A stretch of 64,000 nucleotides of DNA from Actinomadura sp. K4S16. GTDB taxonomy: Bacteria; Actinomycetota; Actinomycetes; Streptosporangiales; Streptosporangiaceae. The notes under the pieces were generated by a model. That model searched no databases. It worked only from the letters and a program-made list of their open reading frames with translations, and was not told where the DNA came from. Shown piece by piece: positions 1 through 8,776 of this stretch. The stretch is from positions 182,445 to 246,444 of the forward strand of contig NZ_BDDE01000009.1 of assembly GCF_008327685.1 (NCBI RefSeq). The letters run 5' to 3'. Every line of letters starts with the position of its first letter. Position 1 is the first letter of the stretch. The translations under genes were made by a program, and so were the position numbers.

Positions 1-902
1 GCCGATGAAATCTTGGAGGTCGGTGTGGCCCCACACCCACAGGACGTGCTCCCAGTAGTGGGGGACCGGTCGCTCGCCTTCGCGTTCGAGGCGGCGGCGC
101 TGGACGGCTCCCCAGTTGTGGTTGGCGCCCCAGGCGACGACGAGGGCGTAGCGCTTCTCGAAGGCGGCGACCCGCGGGGCGTAGTAGCCGCCGAGCGACC
201 AGCCGACGATGCCGATGCGGGCTGGGTCGACGTCGGTGCGGGTGTGGAGGTAGTCGATGGCGGCCGAGCCCCAGGCCTCCGCGTCGATCCGAGCGGTCAG
301 CCCCTGCATGCGTAGCGCTTCACCGGTTCCGGGCTGGTCGAGCATGAGGCAGGAGATGCCGCGGGCGGCCAGCTCTTCCCAGTGCCCGGAGGAGTACTGG
401 TGCTCCTTGGTGGAGTCCAGGCCGTTGACGAGGACGACGGCCGGTGCGGGACCGTGTGCGGTGGCCGGCGCGGCGCTGAAGTACCCCGGCAGCGTGGTGC
501 CCTCGTAGGGGACGGCTACACGGGTCACGTGCCCGTGGTCCTTGAGGTCGAAGGCCTTCTGCTGCAGGTCGAGCACCCGCCGGTAGGCGGGGAGGCGGTC
601 GGGGTCGGAGTTGGACAGCATCCGTTCGGCCTGGCAGAGGTAGTTGGTCGCTCGCGCGTATAGCTGTCCTGCGGTGCGCGTGTGCCCGGCCTTCTCGGCG
701 GCTTCCGCCTGGCCGGCGAGCTGGTCGGTGAGTGCGGTCCAGGCGCGCAGGAAGTCCGGTGTGCCGGCGTCCTCGCCGTCGGCGGCGGCCTGCCGGATCG
801 GGCGGCAGGCGCGGTCGACCTCGTCGATGAGGCCGCCGGAGTTCAGCGCGGCGACCACGCCCAGGTTCCAGACGTAGTTGCCGGGGAAGTACTCGAACAC
901 AT
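1..902 (-). CDS. alpha/beta hydrolase, 3' end outside window
   Basis: The minus-strand frame is open from an ATG at 902 to the window edge, so the C-terminus is missing. The protein begins MFEYFPGNYVWN, has a helical N-terminal cap of about 120 residues and then an alpha/beta-hydrolase core with the nucleophile elbow GWSLGG. This layout resembles the 2,6-dihydroxypseudooxynicotine hydrolase/FrsA-like group, which includes C-C bond hydrolases (family knowledge). It is the last visible gene of the aromatic operon running from 5119 downwards, 89 bp after the fumarylacetoacetase-fold gene. Inference: it hydrolyses a ring-cleavage product. The catalytic Asp and His would lie beyond the window, so activity cannot be checked here. 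Confidence 0.8.
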
Positions 903-991
903 TGATCCTTTCGCGGTGATGAGGTCAGCGGACCGGCCGCCGTCGGCCACGGCGCCGGTGACGGTGGCGATCATGTCGGCGGCCCGTGCTC

Positions 992-1963
992 TCACGCTTG
1001 ACGCTTCCGGGCTCGGGGGCGCGGCCGGGCCGCGCGGACCGGCGGCAGATCGCGGCCGGGCACGACGCGGTTGCGGAGGGTGCCGATGCCTTCCACGGTC
1101 ATCTCGACGACGTCGCCGGGCCGCAGCGGCGGCGGGTCGAGTTCGCCTCGGCGGCCCCACAGCTCGGCGAGGCAGCCCCCGTTGCCGCAGGTGCCGGACC
1201 CGATGGCGTCGCCGGCGCGGACCAGGGTGCCGCGCGAGGCGTAGGCGATGAGTTCCTCGAAGGGCCAGCCCATGTTGCTCAGCAGGTCCTGGCCGACCTC
1301 GACGCCGTTGACCGCGACCCGCATCTCGAGCGCGAGGAAGCCGTCGTCGTCGCGGTGGCCGTCGAGCTCGTCCGCGGTGACCAGCCATGGGCCGAGTGTC
1401 GTCGCGGAGTCCTTTCCCTTGGCCGGTCCGAGGTTGACCTTCATTTCCCGTGCCTGCAGGTCGCGGGCCGACCAGTCGTTCATGACGGTGTAGCCGAAGA
1501 TGCACTCGCGGGCCTGTTCGGGAGCGAGCGAGGCGCCGTCACGGCCGAGGACGGCGGCGACTTCGAGCTCGAAGTCGAAGCGCTGCGAACCCGGTGGCAC
1601 CGGCACGTCGTCGTACGGGCCGACCACGGCGTAGGGGTTGGTGAAGTAGAACGTCGGAGCCTCGTACCACTCCGGTGGAACCCCGCCCACGCCGTCGATG
1701 CTCTTGCGGACTCCTTCGACGTGTTCTTCGAACGCGACATAGTCCCGCAGCGTCGGGGGTGCCAGCGGGGCCAGGAGCCGGATCCGTTCGTCGCGGGGTA
1801 CGGCGGGCCCGTCCAGTGCGTCGGCTCCGGCCTGCAGCGCCGCGGGCAGCCCCGCGCGGACGAGTTCGAGCACGGTGGTGCCGCCAGGAAGCGGGTGCAA
1901 GCCGGCGTCGCCGACGACGCCCGTCCGGACGCGTCCGTCGGCCTCCCAGGTGGCGAACCTCAT
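992..1963 (-). CDS. fumarylacetoacetate hydrolase family protein
   Basis: This is a 323-aa protein beginning MRFATWEADGRVRTG. The family's hallmark GYTVMNDWSARDLQ and an upstream FDFELEVA metal-binding segment (Glu-x-Glu) are present. The family comprises Mg-dependent hydrolases, isomerases and decarboxylases acting on 2-oxo acids from ring cleavage, such as fumarylacetoacetase and 2-hydroxyhepta-2,4-diene-1,7-dioate isomerase. The frame is open further upstream, but the ATG at 1963 gives a normal N-terminus and lies 14 bp after the dioxygenase stop. With the adjacent extradiol dioxygenase and alpha/beta hydrolase it would complete a meta-cleavage route (inference). The exact substrate is unknown. 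Confidence 0.88.
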   Translation of the reverse strand: MRFATWEADGRVRTGVVGDAGLHPLPGGTTVLELVRAGLPAALQAGADALDGPAVPRDERIRLLAPLAPPTLRDYVAFEEHVEGVRKSIDGVGGVPPEWYEAPTFYFTNPYAVVGPYDDVPVPPGSQRFDFELEVAAVLGRDGASLAPEQARECIFGYTVMNDWSARDLQAREMKVNLGPAKGKDSATTLGPWLVTADELDGHRDDDGFLALEMRVAVNGVEVGQDLLSNMGWPFEELIAYASRGTLVRAGDAIGSGTCGNGGCLAELWGRRGELDPPPLRPGDVVEMTVEGIGTLRNRVVPGRDLPPVRAARPRPRARKRQA

Positions 1964-1977
1964 GGGATGGGCTCCGA

Positions 1978-2916
1978 TCAGACCGGCGGGGCCACGAACA
2001 GGCCCTTGTCCGGGTCGTTGAAGGACCTCTGGGCGACGAACTCGTTCATCGCGTTGGCCGTGCCCCACTGGTCGGAGACCTCGGGCCGGGAGAAGTCGTA
2101 GAGGTGGGGGTGCCAGGTGTCCTCGTCGACCAGTTCCAGCTCGGTGGTGTACTCCATCGTGTTGCCGGACGGGTCGAGGAAGTAGCTGAAGGTGTTGTCG
2201 CCGGCCAGGTGGCGGCCCGGACCCCAGATCTTCTCCACGCCGGCGCGCAGCACCCGGCCGGTGCCGCGCATGTACTCGTCCAGACCGCGCAGCTCGAAGC
2301 TGGCGTGGTGCAGCGACGGGTGCGGGCAGCGCGCGATCGCCAGGCTGTGGTGCCAGGCGTTGACGCGCAGGAACCACATCATCTCGCCCATGCGCGGGTG
2401 CATGAGGGTGTCCGACAGCGCGAAGGCCAGGTGCTTCTCGTAGAACGCGCGGGTGCTCTCGGGATCGGCGGAGTTGACGACCACGTGCGAGAGGCGGACC
2501 GGGACGGACTCGCCCTCCTCGATCGTCCGGTGCCGCCGGACGGCGACGTCGCAGGAGACCTCGACGGTGCGGCCCTCGTTGTCGAAGAACCGGAAGCCGT
2601 AGCCGCCGCCGGGGGTCTGCAGGACGTCCGGTTCGCTGACCAGCCGCACCCCGTCCGCGGCCAGGCGCGCGGCCAGAGTGTCGACGTCGGCGGCGGTGGC
2701 GGCGCCGAAGGAGATGAGGTCGATGCGCTTGTCGTCGGATTCGCGCAGCCGCACGACGTACTGTTCGGGGCTGCCCTCGGCGGTGAGGAAGGCCAGGCCG
2801 GTGTCGCTGTGCTCGGCCCTCAGGCCCCAGGTGCCGGTGTAGAAGTCGAGTTGCCGGCGGTAGTCGGGCACGGCCAGGGCGACGTGCCGCAGGTGGGTGA
2901 TCAGTCGGTCGGGCAT
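1978..2916 (-). CDS. two-domain extradiol (VOC) ring-cleavage dioxygenase
   Basis: This 312-aa protein has two vicinal-oxygen-chelate modules: HVALAVPDYRRQLDFY near residue 11 and LSHVVVNSADPESTRAFY near residue 142. Candidate Fe(II) ligands in the second module are His144, His203 or His204 (LHHASFEL) and Glu255 (NTMEYTTEL), the 2-His-1-Glu pattern of type I extradiol dioxygenases. AGGAGA lies just upstream of the ATG. Family knowledge: these enzymes cleave catecholic rings next to the hydroxyl pair. It sits between the FAD hydroxylase and the fumarylacetoacetase-fold enzyme, in the order expected for hydroxylation, ring cleavage and hydrolysis. Confidence 0.87.
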   Translation of the reverse strand: MPDRLITHLRHVALAVPDYRRQLDFYTGTWGLRAEHSDTGLAFLTAEGSPEQYVVRLRESDDKRIDLISFGAATAADVDTLAARLAADGVRLVSEPDVLQTPGGGYGFRFFDNEGRTVEVSCDVAVRRHRTIEEGESVPVRLSHVVVNSADPESTRAFYEKHLAFALSDTLMHPRMGEMMWFLRVNAWHHSLAIARCPHPSLHHASFELRGLDEYMRGTGRVLRAGVEKIWGPGRHLAGDNTFSYFLDPSGNTMEYTTELELVDEDTWHPHLYDFSRPEVSDQWGTANAMNEFVAQRSFNDPDKGLFVAPPV

Positions 2917-2942
2917 GGATCTCTCCTGAGCGGGACGTGGGG

Positions 2943-4073
2943 TCAGGCGGGTCGGCCGACGAGTTCGGCGATGCGGTGCATCAGGGCCGGGACGTCGCCG
3001 GGCTGATGCGTGAGCTGCCATTCGGCGAGCCGGTTGGACGCGTCGACGACGGCCCGCGCCCTGGGCAGGCGCCGGGCGTGGAAGGCGTCCCAGAGGTCCT
3101 GGTCGACGGCCTGCCGGTCGGCCAGCAGTTCGGTGAGCACGGTGGCGTCTTCGAGGGCTTGGGCGCCCCCTTGAGCCAGGGTGGGCGGGCAGGTGTGCGC
3201 GGCGTCGCCGATCAGGACCACGCGGCCGCGGTTCCACGGCGCCGGCAGCACGTGCGTCTCGAACCAGGTGTAGTTGACCCGGCCGGGATCGGTGAGGGTC
3301 TCGCGGATGTCGTCCCAGGGGCCGTGATAGGCGGCGGCCAGTTCTTTGAGGACGGCCAACTGCTCGTCGGGTGACAGCGTGGAGCGGTCCTGCGCCGGTT
3401 CCACGATGTACGCGTAGAGCGAGTCCTCCCCGGTCGGGCAGTAGCCGGCGATGAAGGAGGGGCCGCCGTAGTAGAGGTCGGTGCGGGTGACGGCGGCGGG
3501 CCTTGGTCCGAACGCACGCCAGATGCCCATCCCGACCGGTTTGGTCTCCAGGTCGATGCCCAGGGCGCGGCGGGTCCACGAGCGGACGCCGTCGGCGCCG
3601 ACCACCAGGTCGTAGCGGCCGGTCGAGCCGTCGGAGAACGTCACGTCCACACCTGTGCCGTCCTGCCGGAGGTCGGTGTGGGTGATGCCGAAGCGGATCC
3701 GGGCGCCGGCGTCGGTGGCGCGGTCGAGCAGGATGCGCGCCAGGTCCGGGCGTGGCATCCCCAGTACCGCGGGCAGGTCCGGGCCGCCGGTCCGGGCGTC
3801 GGGGATCTCGGCGATGACGGTGCCGTCGGCGTCGGGCGCGCGGATGCCGGTGACGTCGAAGGCGTATCCGTGCTTCTGGACGTCCTCCCAGACGCCGAGC
3901 GTGCGGAGTTCGCGCAGGGCGTTGCCCTGCAGGGTGATCCCGGAGCCGAGGGCGGCCGCCTGCGGCTTGATCTCGATCAGGTCGACGGCGACGCCTCGGG
4001 CGGCGAGGCGGATGGCGGCGGCGGTCCCGGCGAGGCCGCCGCCGACGACGAGGACGCTGTTCACGGCGGGCAT
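2943..4073 (-). CDS. FAD-dependent aromatic hydroxylase (group A monooxygenase)
   Basis: The protein is 376 aa, close to the size of salicylate or 3-hydroxybenzoate hydroxylases. It has the N-terminal Rossmann motif VVGGGLAGTAAAIRLA, the mid-protein GADGVRS (DG motif) and the C-terminal GDAAHTCPPTLAQGG (GD motif), diagnostic of single-component flavin monooxygenases that use NAD(P)H. The ATG at 4073 gives a standard N-terminus (MPAVNSVLVVGGG). Inferred role: ring hydroxylation to make a substrate for the extradiol dioxygenase encoded 26 bp downstream. The substrate cannot be read from the sequence. Confidence 0.88.
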   Translation of the reverse strand: MPAVNSVLVVGGGLAGTAAAIRLAARGVAVDLIEIKPQAAALGSGITLQGNALRELRTLGVWEDVQKHGYAFDVTGIRAPDADGTVIAEIPDARTGGPDLPAVLGMPRPDLARILLDRATDAGARIRFGITHTDLRQDGTGVDVTFSDGSTGRYDLVVGADGVRSWTRRALGIDLETKPVGMGIWRAFGPRPAAVTRTDLYYGGPSFIAGYCPTGEDSLYAYIVEPAQDRSTLSPDEQLAVLKELAAAYHGPWDDIRETLTDPGRVNYTWFETHVLPAPWNRGRVVLIGDAAHTCPPTLAQGGAQALEDATVLTELLADRQAVDQDLWDAFHARRLPRARAVVDASNRLAEWQLTHQPGDVPALMHRIAELVGRPA

Positions 4074-4096
4074 GGAGGGCTCCTTCGTCTGGAGCG

Positions 4097-5119
4097 TCAT
4101 TTGACGGCGATGGGGTTGACCGGGGCGCCGACGGCACCGGTCACCGGCAGGGGAGCGGCGGTGAGGAAGAACTCGTAGACGCCGTCGGCGGCGCAGTCGG
4201 CGGCGAGGGCGTCGAGGTCCCACATCTCGCCGATGAACAGCCCCATGTTGGGGATGCACACCTGGTGGAGGGGCTGGAACGCGTCGTCGAACTCGTTGGG
4301 CCGAACCTCGAACCCCCAGGTGTCGGTGGCGATGCCGGCGATCTCGGTGCGGTGCAGCCAGTCCGCGGTGGTGAACGACAGCCCCGGGGAGGGGCCGCCG
4401 GCGTAGTCGCCCCAGCCGTCCCGGCGCGCGCGGGCCAGCCGGCCGGTGCGCACGCAGACGAGGTCGCCTCGCCCGACTCGGGCGGTGTCTCCCTGGGCGG
4501 CGATCGTCGCGTCCAGGTGCTCGGTTGTGATCGCGAAGCCGTCGGGCAGTTCGCCGCCGGCGCCGATCACCGCGCCGACGTCCAGCAGGACGCCCCGGCC
4601 CGCCGGGTGCGCCGCCGCGGTCTCGATGCCGGTGACCCGGTCGCCGTCGCTGGTGACCACCTCGCCGGCGCGGCGGCCGTTCCAGGCCCGGCCGTGATCG
4701 AAGATGTGGCCGAGGCCGTCCCACTGCGTGGAGGCCTGGAGCGGCATGAAGACCACGTCGTCGGCGCCGCCCAGCCCGTGGGGGAAGCCCTGGGCGCCGC
4801 GCTCGGCGTCCGTGCCGGTGTCCAGCATCGTGTGCACCGGGTTGGTGCGCCGCCGCCAGCCCCTCTGCGGGCCGTTCATGTCGAACGACTGGGCCAGCGA
4901 GAAGCTCGCGCCCCGCCGCACGAGCGCGGCTCCTTCGCGGCGCTTGGCCGCGTCCAGGAAGTTCAGCGTTCCCAGCACGTCGTCGGGGCCCCAGCGGCCC
5001 CAGTTCGAGCACCGTGCGGCGGCCGCGGCGATCGCGCCCTCCGGGTCGGTCCGGTCGAGTTCGAAGCCGGGCGCGGCGGCGCCGGTCCCGGACGTGCCGG
5101 CGGTCGGTCGTTCGGTCAT
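4097..5119 (-). CDS. cyclase-family (kynurenine formamidase-like) hydrolase
   Basis: This 340-aa protein belongs to the putative metal-dependent cyclase/hydrolase superfamily. The metal-binding region reads ASTQWDGLGHIFDHG, a variant with Gln-Trp-Asp where many members have His-x-Asp. The conserved C-terminal part (WGFEVRPNE ... PLHQVCIPNMGLFIGE) is typical of the longer subfamily. AAGGGAG precedes the ATG at 5119. As first gene of the minus-strand operon it faces the LysR gene across 178 bp. Family members hydrolyse amides or lactones; here the role is probably opening a lactone or amide intermediate (inference). Confidence 0.83.
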   Translation of the reverse strand: MTERPTAGTSGTGAAAPGFELDRTDPEGAIAAAAARCSNWGRWGPDDVLGTLNFLDAAKRREGAALVRRGASFSLAQSFDMNGPQRGWRRRTNPVHTMLDTGTDAERGAQGFPHGLGGADDVVFMPLQASTQWDGLGHIFDHGRAWNGRRAGEVVTSDGDRVTGIETAAAHPAGRGVLLDVGAVIGAGGELPDGFAITTEHLDATIAAQGDTARVGRGDLVCVRTGRLARARRDGWGDYAGGPSPGLSFTTADWLHRTEIAGIATDTWGFEVRPNEFDDAFQPLHQVCIPNMGLFIGEMWDLDALAADCAADGVYEFFLTAAPLPVTGAVGAPVNPIAVK

Positions 5120-5269
5120 GCGGCCCGCTCCCTTCGCTGATGCTCGAGCGCGCCGGGCCGCCGCGAAGGGGGCCGCGGGTCGACCCGCCTGACCAGTACA
5201 GGCGGAGCGTCGAGTCGCGGCCATTCTCACGAGGGGCATGGCCATCAGGAAGATCAATTTATTGATGTG

Positions 5270-5290
5270 GTCTATAGACGGGTCCTATAG
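5270..5290. promoter_or_regulatory. candidate LysR operator in divergent promoter
   Basis: A perfect 10-bp palindrome GTCTATAGAC (5270-5279) is followed by a repeated CTATAG at 5285-5290, within an AT-rich patch between the divergent cyclase and LysR genes. LysR regulators commonly bind dyads between themselves and the operon they activate. No clear -35/-10 pair could be fixed. Confidence 0.4.
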
Positions 5291-5297
5291 TGACCGC

Positions 5298-6224
5298 GTG
5301 GCAGTCGATCGTCTGCTGGTCAATCTCGATCTGAACCTGCTCGTCACGCTGGACGTGCTGCTGCGCGAGCGCAACGTCACCCGGGCGGCGGAGCAGCTCG
5401 GATGCAGCCAGCCCACCGTGAGCAACGCGCTGGCGCGGCTGCGCCGGTACTTCGACGACGAGCTGCTGCACCGGGCGGGCAACCGCTACGAGCTGACCCC
5501 GCTGGCCGTCCAGCTGGCGGCGCGGACGCCTCCGGCCGTGGCGGGCGTCCGCCGCGTCTTCGACGTCCGGGAGGAGTTCGACCCGGCCACGGTCGAGCGG
5601 GAGTTCACGATCATCACCTCGGACTACGCGACGGCGGTCCTCGGTCCGATCGTCGCGCGGCTGGTGGCCGAGCGGGCGCCGGGCGTCCGGCTGCGGATCC
5701 AGCAGGCCACTCCCGATGCGGTCGACCATGCGCCCGAATCGCTGCGCACGGTCGACGGCGTCATCCTGCCCCATGGCTTCCTCACCAACGTGCCCCGCAC
5801 CGAGCTCTACGAAGACCGCTGGGTGTGCATCGTCGACCGGGACAATCCGGCGGTCGGTGCGCGGCTCAGCCTGGCGCGGCTGGAAGAGATGCCGTGGGTC
5901 GTGCTGTTCGACCGGCCGACGGCCTTCGCCCCCGCAGCGCAGCAGTTGCGCATGATCGGGGTCGAGCCGCGCGTCGAGATCGTGGTCGACGGCTTCCTGC
6001 AGATGCCGTTCCTCGTCGCCGGCAGCGACCGGGTCGCCCTGGTGCAGGAGCGGCTGGCCTGGAGAATCGCGGACGCCGCCGGTGTTCGCGTCCTGGAGTG
6101 CCCCTTCGATGCGGTGCCGCTCGCCGAGGCGTTCTGGTGGCATCCCATGTACCGCAGCGACGTCGCGCACGCCTGGCTCCGCGAACTCCTTGTGGAAGCC
6201 GCCGGGCAACTCGCCGCCACCTGA
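5298..6224 (+). CDS. LysR-family transcriptional regulator
   Basis: From GTG 5298 the protein is 308 aa. The N-terminal winged helix is textbook LysR: LDLNLLVTLDVLLRERNVTRAAEQLG, then QPTVSNALARLRRYF and DELLHRAGNRYELTPLA. The C-terminal half is the periplasmic-binding-like effector domain (IITSDYATAVLGPIV onward), most like the NodD/LinR subgroup. An in-frame ATG at 5238 exists, but the added residues come from AT-rich DNA containing the palindrome, so the later GTG is preferred. It is divergent from the aromatic operon, its likely target, with a ring compound as likely inducer (inference). Confidence 0.9.
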   Translation: MAVDRLLVNLDLNLLVTLDVLLRERNVTRAAEQLGCSQPTVSNALARLRRYFDDELLHRAGNRYELTPLAVQLAARTPPAVAGVRRVFDVREEFDPATVEREFTIITSDYATAVLGPIVARLVAERAPGVRLRIQQATPDAVDHAPESLRTVDGVILPHGFLTNVPRTELYEDRWVCIVDRDNPAVGARLSLARLEEMPWVVLFDRPTAFAPAAQQLRMIGVEPRVEIVVDGFLQMPFLVAGSDRVALVQERLAWRIADAAGVRVLECPFDAVPLAEAFWWHPMYRSDVAHAWLRELLVEAAGQLAAT

Positions 6225-6234
6225 GCCCGCAGGC

Positions 6235-7494
6235 TCAACGGGCGGCGGGCGTCCCGGCGCCGCCGCCGGCCACGCGCGGCGAGCCCCCGGCCAGCCAGGT
6301 CTCCAGGTTGGCGGGGGAGAAGACCTCGTCGAGGGCGAGATGCACCGCCCCCGTCACGCCCGAGACCTCCTCGCGGAGGGTCGCGACGTCGATCCGCAGG
6401 GTCCGGGTGGCCAGGGACAGCGCTCTGCGGTGGATGACCTCCCGGATGGTGGGGAGGACATGCGCCTTGGCCCGGACGATGCCTCCGCCGAGCACCAGCA
6501 GCGCGGGGTTGTAGAAGCTGACCAGCGTGGCCAGAGTGCCGCCGAGCAGGGTGGAGGTGCGCTGCAGCAGTGCCTGGGCGGCCCGGTCGCCCTGGTCGGC
6601 CGCCTCAGTGACATCGAGCGCGCGGACCTCCCGGGATGCGGCGAGGACGGCGGCCAGGGCCGGGCTGTGTCCGGTCTCGGCGAGCATGCGGCCCTCACGG
6701 GCGAGTGCGGTCCCGCCGGCCACCGCCTCCAGGCAGCCGATGTTGCCGCAACGGCAGATGATGTTGCCGCCCTCCGGGACGGCCACGTGGCCGATGTCGC
6801 CGGCCGAGCCGTTGGCACCGCGGTAGAGCCCGCCGTCCACGACGATGGCGGCGCCGATGCCGACGCCGGCGCGGACATAGAGCATGTGCCGGGCCTCCGA
6901 GGCCCGGGGGTCGGAGCGCAACTCGCCCAGCGCCATCACGTTGACGTCGTTGTCGACCCAGACCGGGGCCCCGTAGCGGGCGGCGAAGCGGTCCCTGATC
7001 GGGTAGCGGTCCCAGCCCGGCATGATGGGCGGTACCACCGGCAGCCCGCTGCCGAACTCCACCGGGCCGGGCACGCCGACCCCGATCGCCCAGATCGACG
7101 CCGTGTCATCGCCGATCAGCTCGTCGGCGAGCCTTTCCGCCAGGGACAGCACGACCTCCGGCCCGGCGGCGACGTCGATGGACTCCTGGCGGGTGGCGAG
7201 CAGGCCGCCGCTGAGGTCGGCGAGCCCGACGACCAGCTCGGTGGCGGCGACGTCCACCGCGAGAACCCGGCCCCGCTCCGCCCGCAACCGCAGCCGCCGG
7301 GGGGCCCGGCCGCCCGATGACGGGCCGAGCCCGGCGCCCTCGATGAGGCCCGCGGTCTCCAGTTCCGCGACGCGTTGGGCGATCACGCTGCGGCCGAGTC
7401 CGACGCGCTCGACCAGGGCCGGCTGGGTCACCCGCGCGTCGGCGCGCACGGCGGCGAGGACGGCGGCGAGGCCGTTGATGCGATCGCTGGGCAC
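6235..7494 (-). CDS. ROK-family transcriptional regulator
   Basis: The product is 419 aa from a GTG at 7494: an N-terminal winged helix-turn-helix (LAAVRADARVTQPALVERVGLGRSVIAQRVAELE) fused to a sugar-kinase-like ROK domain. The ROK zinc motif CRCGNIGCLE is intact and the phosphate-binding-like segments (GVGVPGPVEF, GAAIVVDGGLYRGANGSAGDIGH) are present. Family members with this layout are usually sugar-responsive repressors such as NagC or XylR. It is divergent from the Gfo/Idh/MocA and C-glycoside operon across 197 bp, so its likely job is to sense a sugar or glycoside and control that operon (inference). Confidence 0.9.
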   Translation of the reverse strand: MPSDRINGLAAVLAAVRADARVTQPALVERVGLGRSVIAQRVAELETAGLIEGAGLGPSSGGRAPRRLRLRAERGRVLAVDVAATELVVGLADLSGGLLATRQESIDVAAGPEVVLSLAERLADELIGDDTASIWAIGVGVPGPVEFGSGLPVVPPIMPGWDRYPIRDRFAARYGAPVWVDNDVNVMALGELRSDPRASEARHMLYVRAGVGIGAAIVVDGGLYRGANGSAGDIGHVAVPEGGNIICRCGNIGCLEAVAGGTALAREGRMLAETGHSPALAAVLAASREVRALDVTEAADQGDRAAQALLQRTSTLLGGTLATLVSFYNPALLVLGGGIVRAKAHVLPTIREVIHRRALSLATRTLRIDVATLREEVSGVTGAVHLALDEVFSPANLETWLAGGSPRVAGGGAGTPAAR

Positions 7495-7610
7495 ACCCCA
7501 ACCCTAACCGAGTTCTTCCGGAGATCGGTAAAAGACGAGGTCCTGCGGGGTGAAAGATCCGCGGTCCGGGACCACTATCGGCGGGATCTATACATGTCAT
7601 CACCCTTTTT

Positions 7611-7642
7611 CGTTGCAGTAACGATTGACTTTGTCCGTTAAC
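7611..7642. promoter_or_regulatory. inverted repeats in the ROK/oxidoreductase intergenic region
   Basis: In an AT-rich patch upstream of the operon, CGTT-GCAGT-AACG (7611-7623) forms an inverted repeat, followed by CGTTAAC at 7636-7642. Position and shape suit an operator for the divergent ROK regulator. The assignment rests on placement only. Confidence 0.3.
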
Positions 7643-7691
7643 AGAAAGAAGTATCGGCGCATTCAGTTACCCAGCTCACAGAGGAGGAAGC

Positions 7692-8762
7692 GTGGGCGAC
7701 GCGGTCCGCGCCGGGGTCATCGGCGTCGGCTTCATGGGAGCGGTGCACGCCCGGGCGATCCGGCGCAGCGGCGCGACCCTGTCACGGGTCGCCGGCTCGA
7801 CCCGGGAGTCGTCCCGCGCGGGCGCCGATCGTTTCGGCGCCGTCCACCCGGGCGACACGGCCGAGGCGCTGCTGGCCGCCGACGACATCGACGTCGTCCA
7901 CGTCTGCACGCCGAACGCGGCACACGGCCCGCTGGTCCGCGCCGCGATCGCCAACGGCAAGCACGTCGTCTGCGAGAAACCGCTCGGAGTCAGCCTGCCC
8001 GAGGCCGGTGACCTGGCCGCGCTCGCAGAGGCGGCCGGGGTGACCGCGACGGTCCCGTTCGTCTACCGGTTCTATCCGACCGTCCGCCTGGCGCGAGCGC
8101 GGATCGCCGCCGGAACCGCCGGGGCACTGCGGCTCCTCCACGGTTCCTACCTGCAGGACTGGCTGGCCGACGAACACGGCGACGACTGGCGGGTCGACCC
8201 CGCCTCCGGCGGACCCTCGCGGGCGTTCGCCGACATCGGAGTCCACTGGTGCGACCTGGTCGAGTTCGTGACCGGGCACCGCATCGTCCGTCTCGCGGCC
8301 CGCACCACGGTGGCCGTCCCGGCGCGCGGTGGCCGTCCGGTCCATACCGAGGACGCGGCAGTGCTTCTGTTCGAGACCTCCCACGGCGCCCTGGGGAACC
8401 TGACCGTCAGCCAGGTCAGCCCGGGACGCAAGAACCGGCTCTGGTTCTCCGTGGACGGCGCCGCGGAGAGCCTGTCCTTCGACCAGGAGGCGCCGGAGAC
8501 GCTCTGGGTCGGTGCGCGCGCCGCCAACCAGCAACTGCTGCGGGCCGCCGGCGACACCACACGCTACGACGCTCTGCCGGCCGGACACCCGCAGGGCTAC
8601 CAGGACTGCTTCGACGCGTTCGTGGCCGACACCTACTCCGCCCTGTCGGGCGCGGCGCCGGACGGTCTGCCCACCTTCACGGACGGACTGCGCGCGGCGC
8701 GGCTCACCGCGGCGGTGCTGCGGTCCGCCGAACGCGGCACCTGGGTCGACGTCAACGACTAG
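7692..8762 (+). CDS. Gfo/Idh/MocA-family NAD(P)-dependent oxidoreductase
   Basis: The protein is 356 aa from GTG 7692, preceded by GAGGAGG. It has an N-terminal Rossmann motif (GVIGVGFMGAVHARAI), the EKPLG segment with the conserved Lys96, and a C-terminal alpha/beta substrate domain with DIGVHWCDL. Family members oxidise or reduce sugar hydroxyls, and in one known C-glycoside pathway (DgpA) this family makes the 3-keto-C-glucoside. Here it heads an operon that also encodes FAD-type sugar oxidases, so it could be either a parallel oxidase or the reductase that recycles the keto-sugar released after deglycosylation (inference). Confidence 0.9.
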   Translation: MGDAVRAGVIGVGFMGAVHARAIRRSGATLSRVAGSTRESSRAGADRFGAVHPGDTAEALLAADDIDVVHVCTPNAAHGPLVRAAIANGKHVVCEKPLGVSLPEAGDLAALAEAAGVTATVPFVYRFYPTVRLARARIAAGTAGALRLLHGSYLQDWLADEHGDDWRVDPASGGPSRAFADIGVHWCDLVEFVTGHRIVRLAARTTVAVPARGGRPVHTEDAAVLLFETSHGALGNLTVSQVSPGRKNRLWFSVDGAAESLSFDQEAPETLWVGARAANQQLLRAAGDTTRYDALPAGHPQGYQDCFDAFVADTYSALSGAAPDGLPTFTDGLRAARLTAAVLRSAERGTWVDVND

Positions 8763-8776
8763 AGAAAGGCCCATCG

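Noticed and set aside
1978..4137. 719-aa frame joining the hydroxylase and dioxygenase genes as a fusion protein
   Set aside because: Only the portion after ATG 2916 is dioxygenase; the upstream part is Arg-rich out-of-frame noise over the hydroxylase gene.
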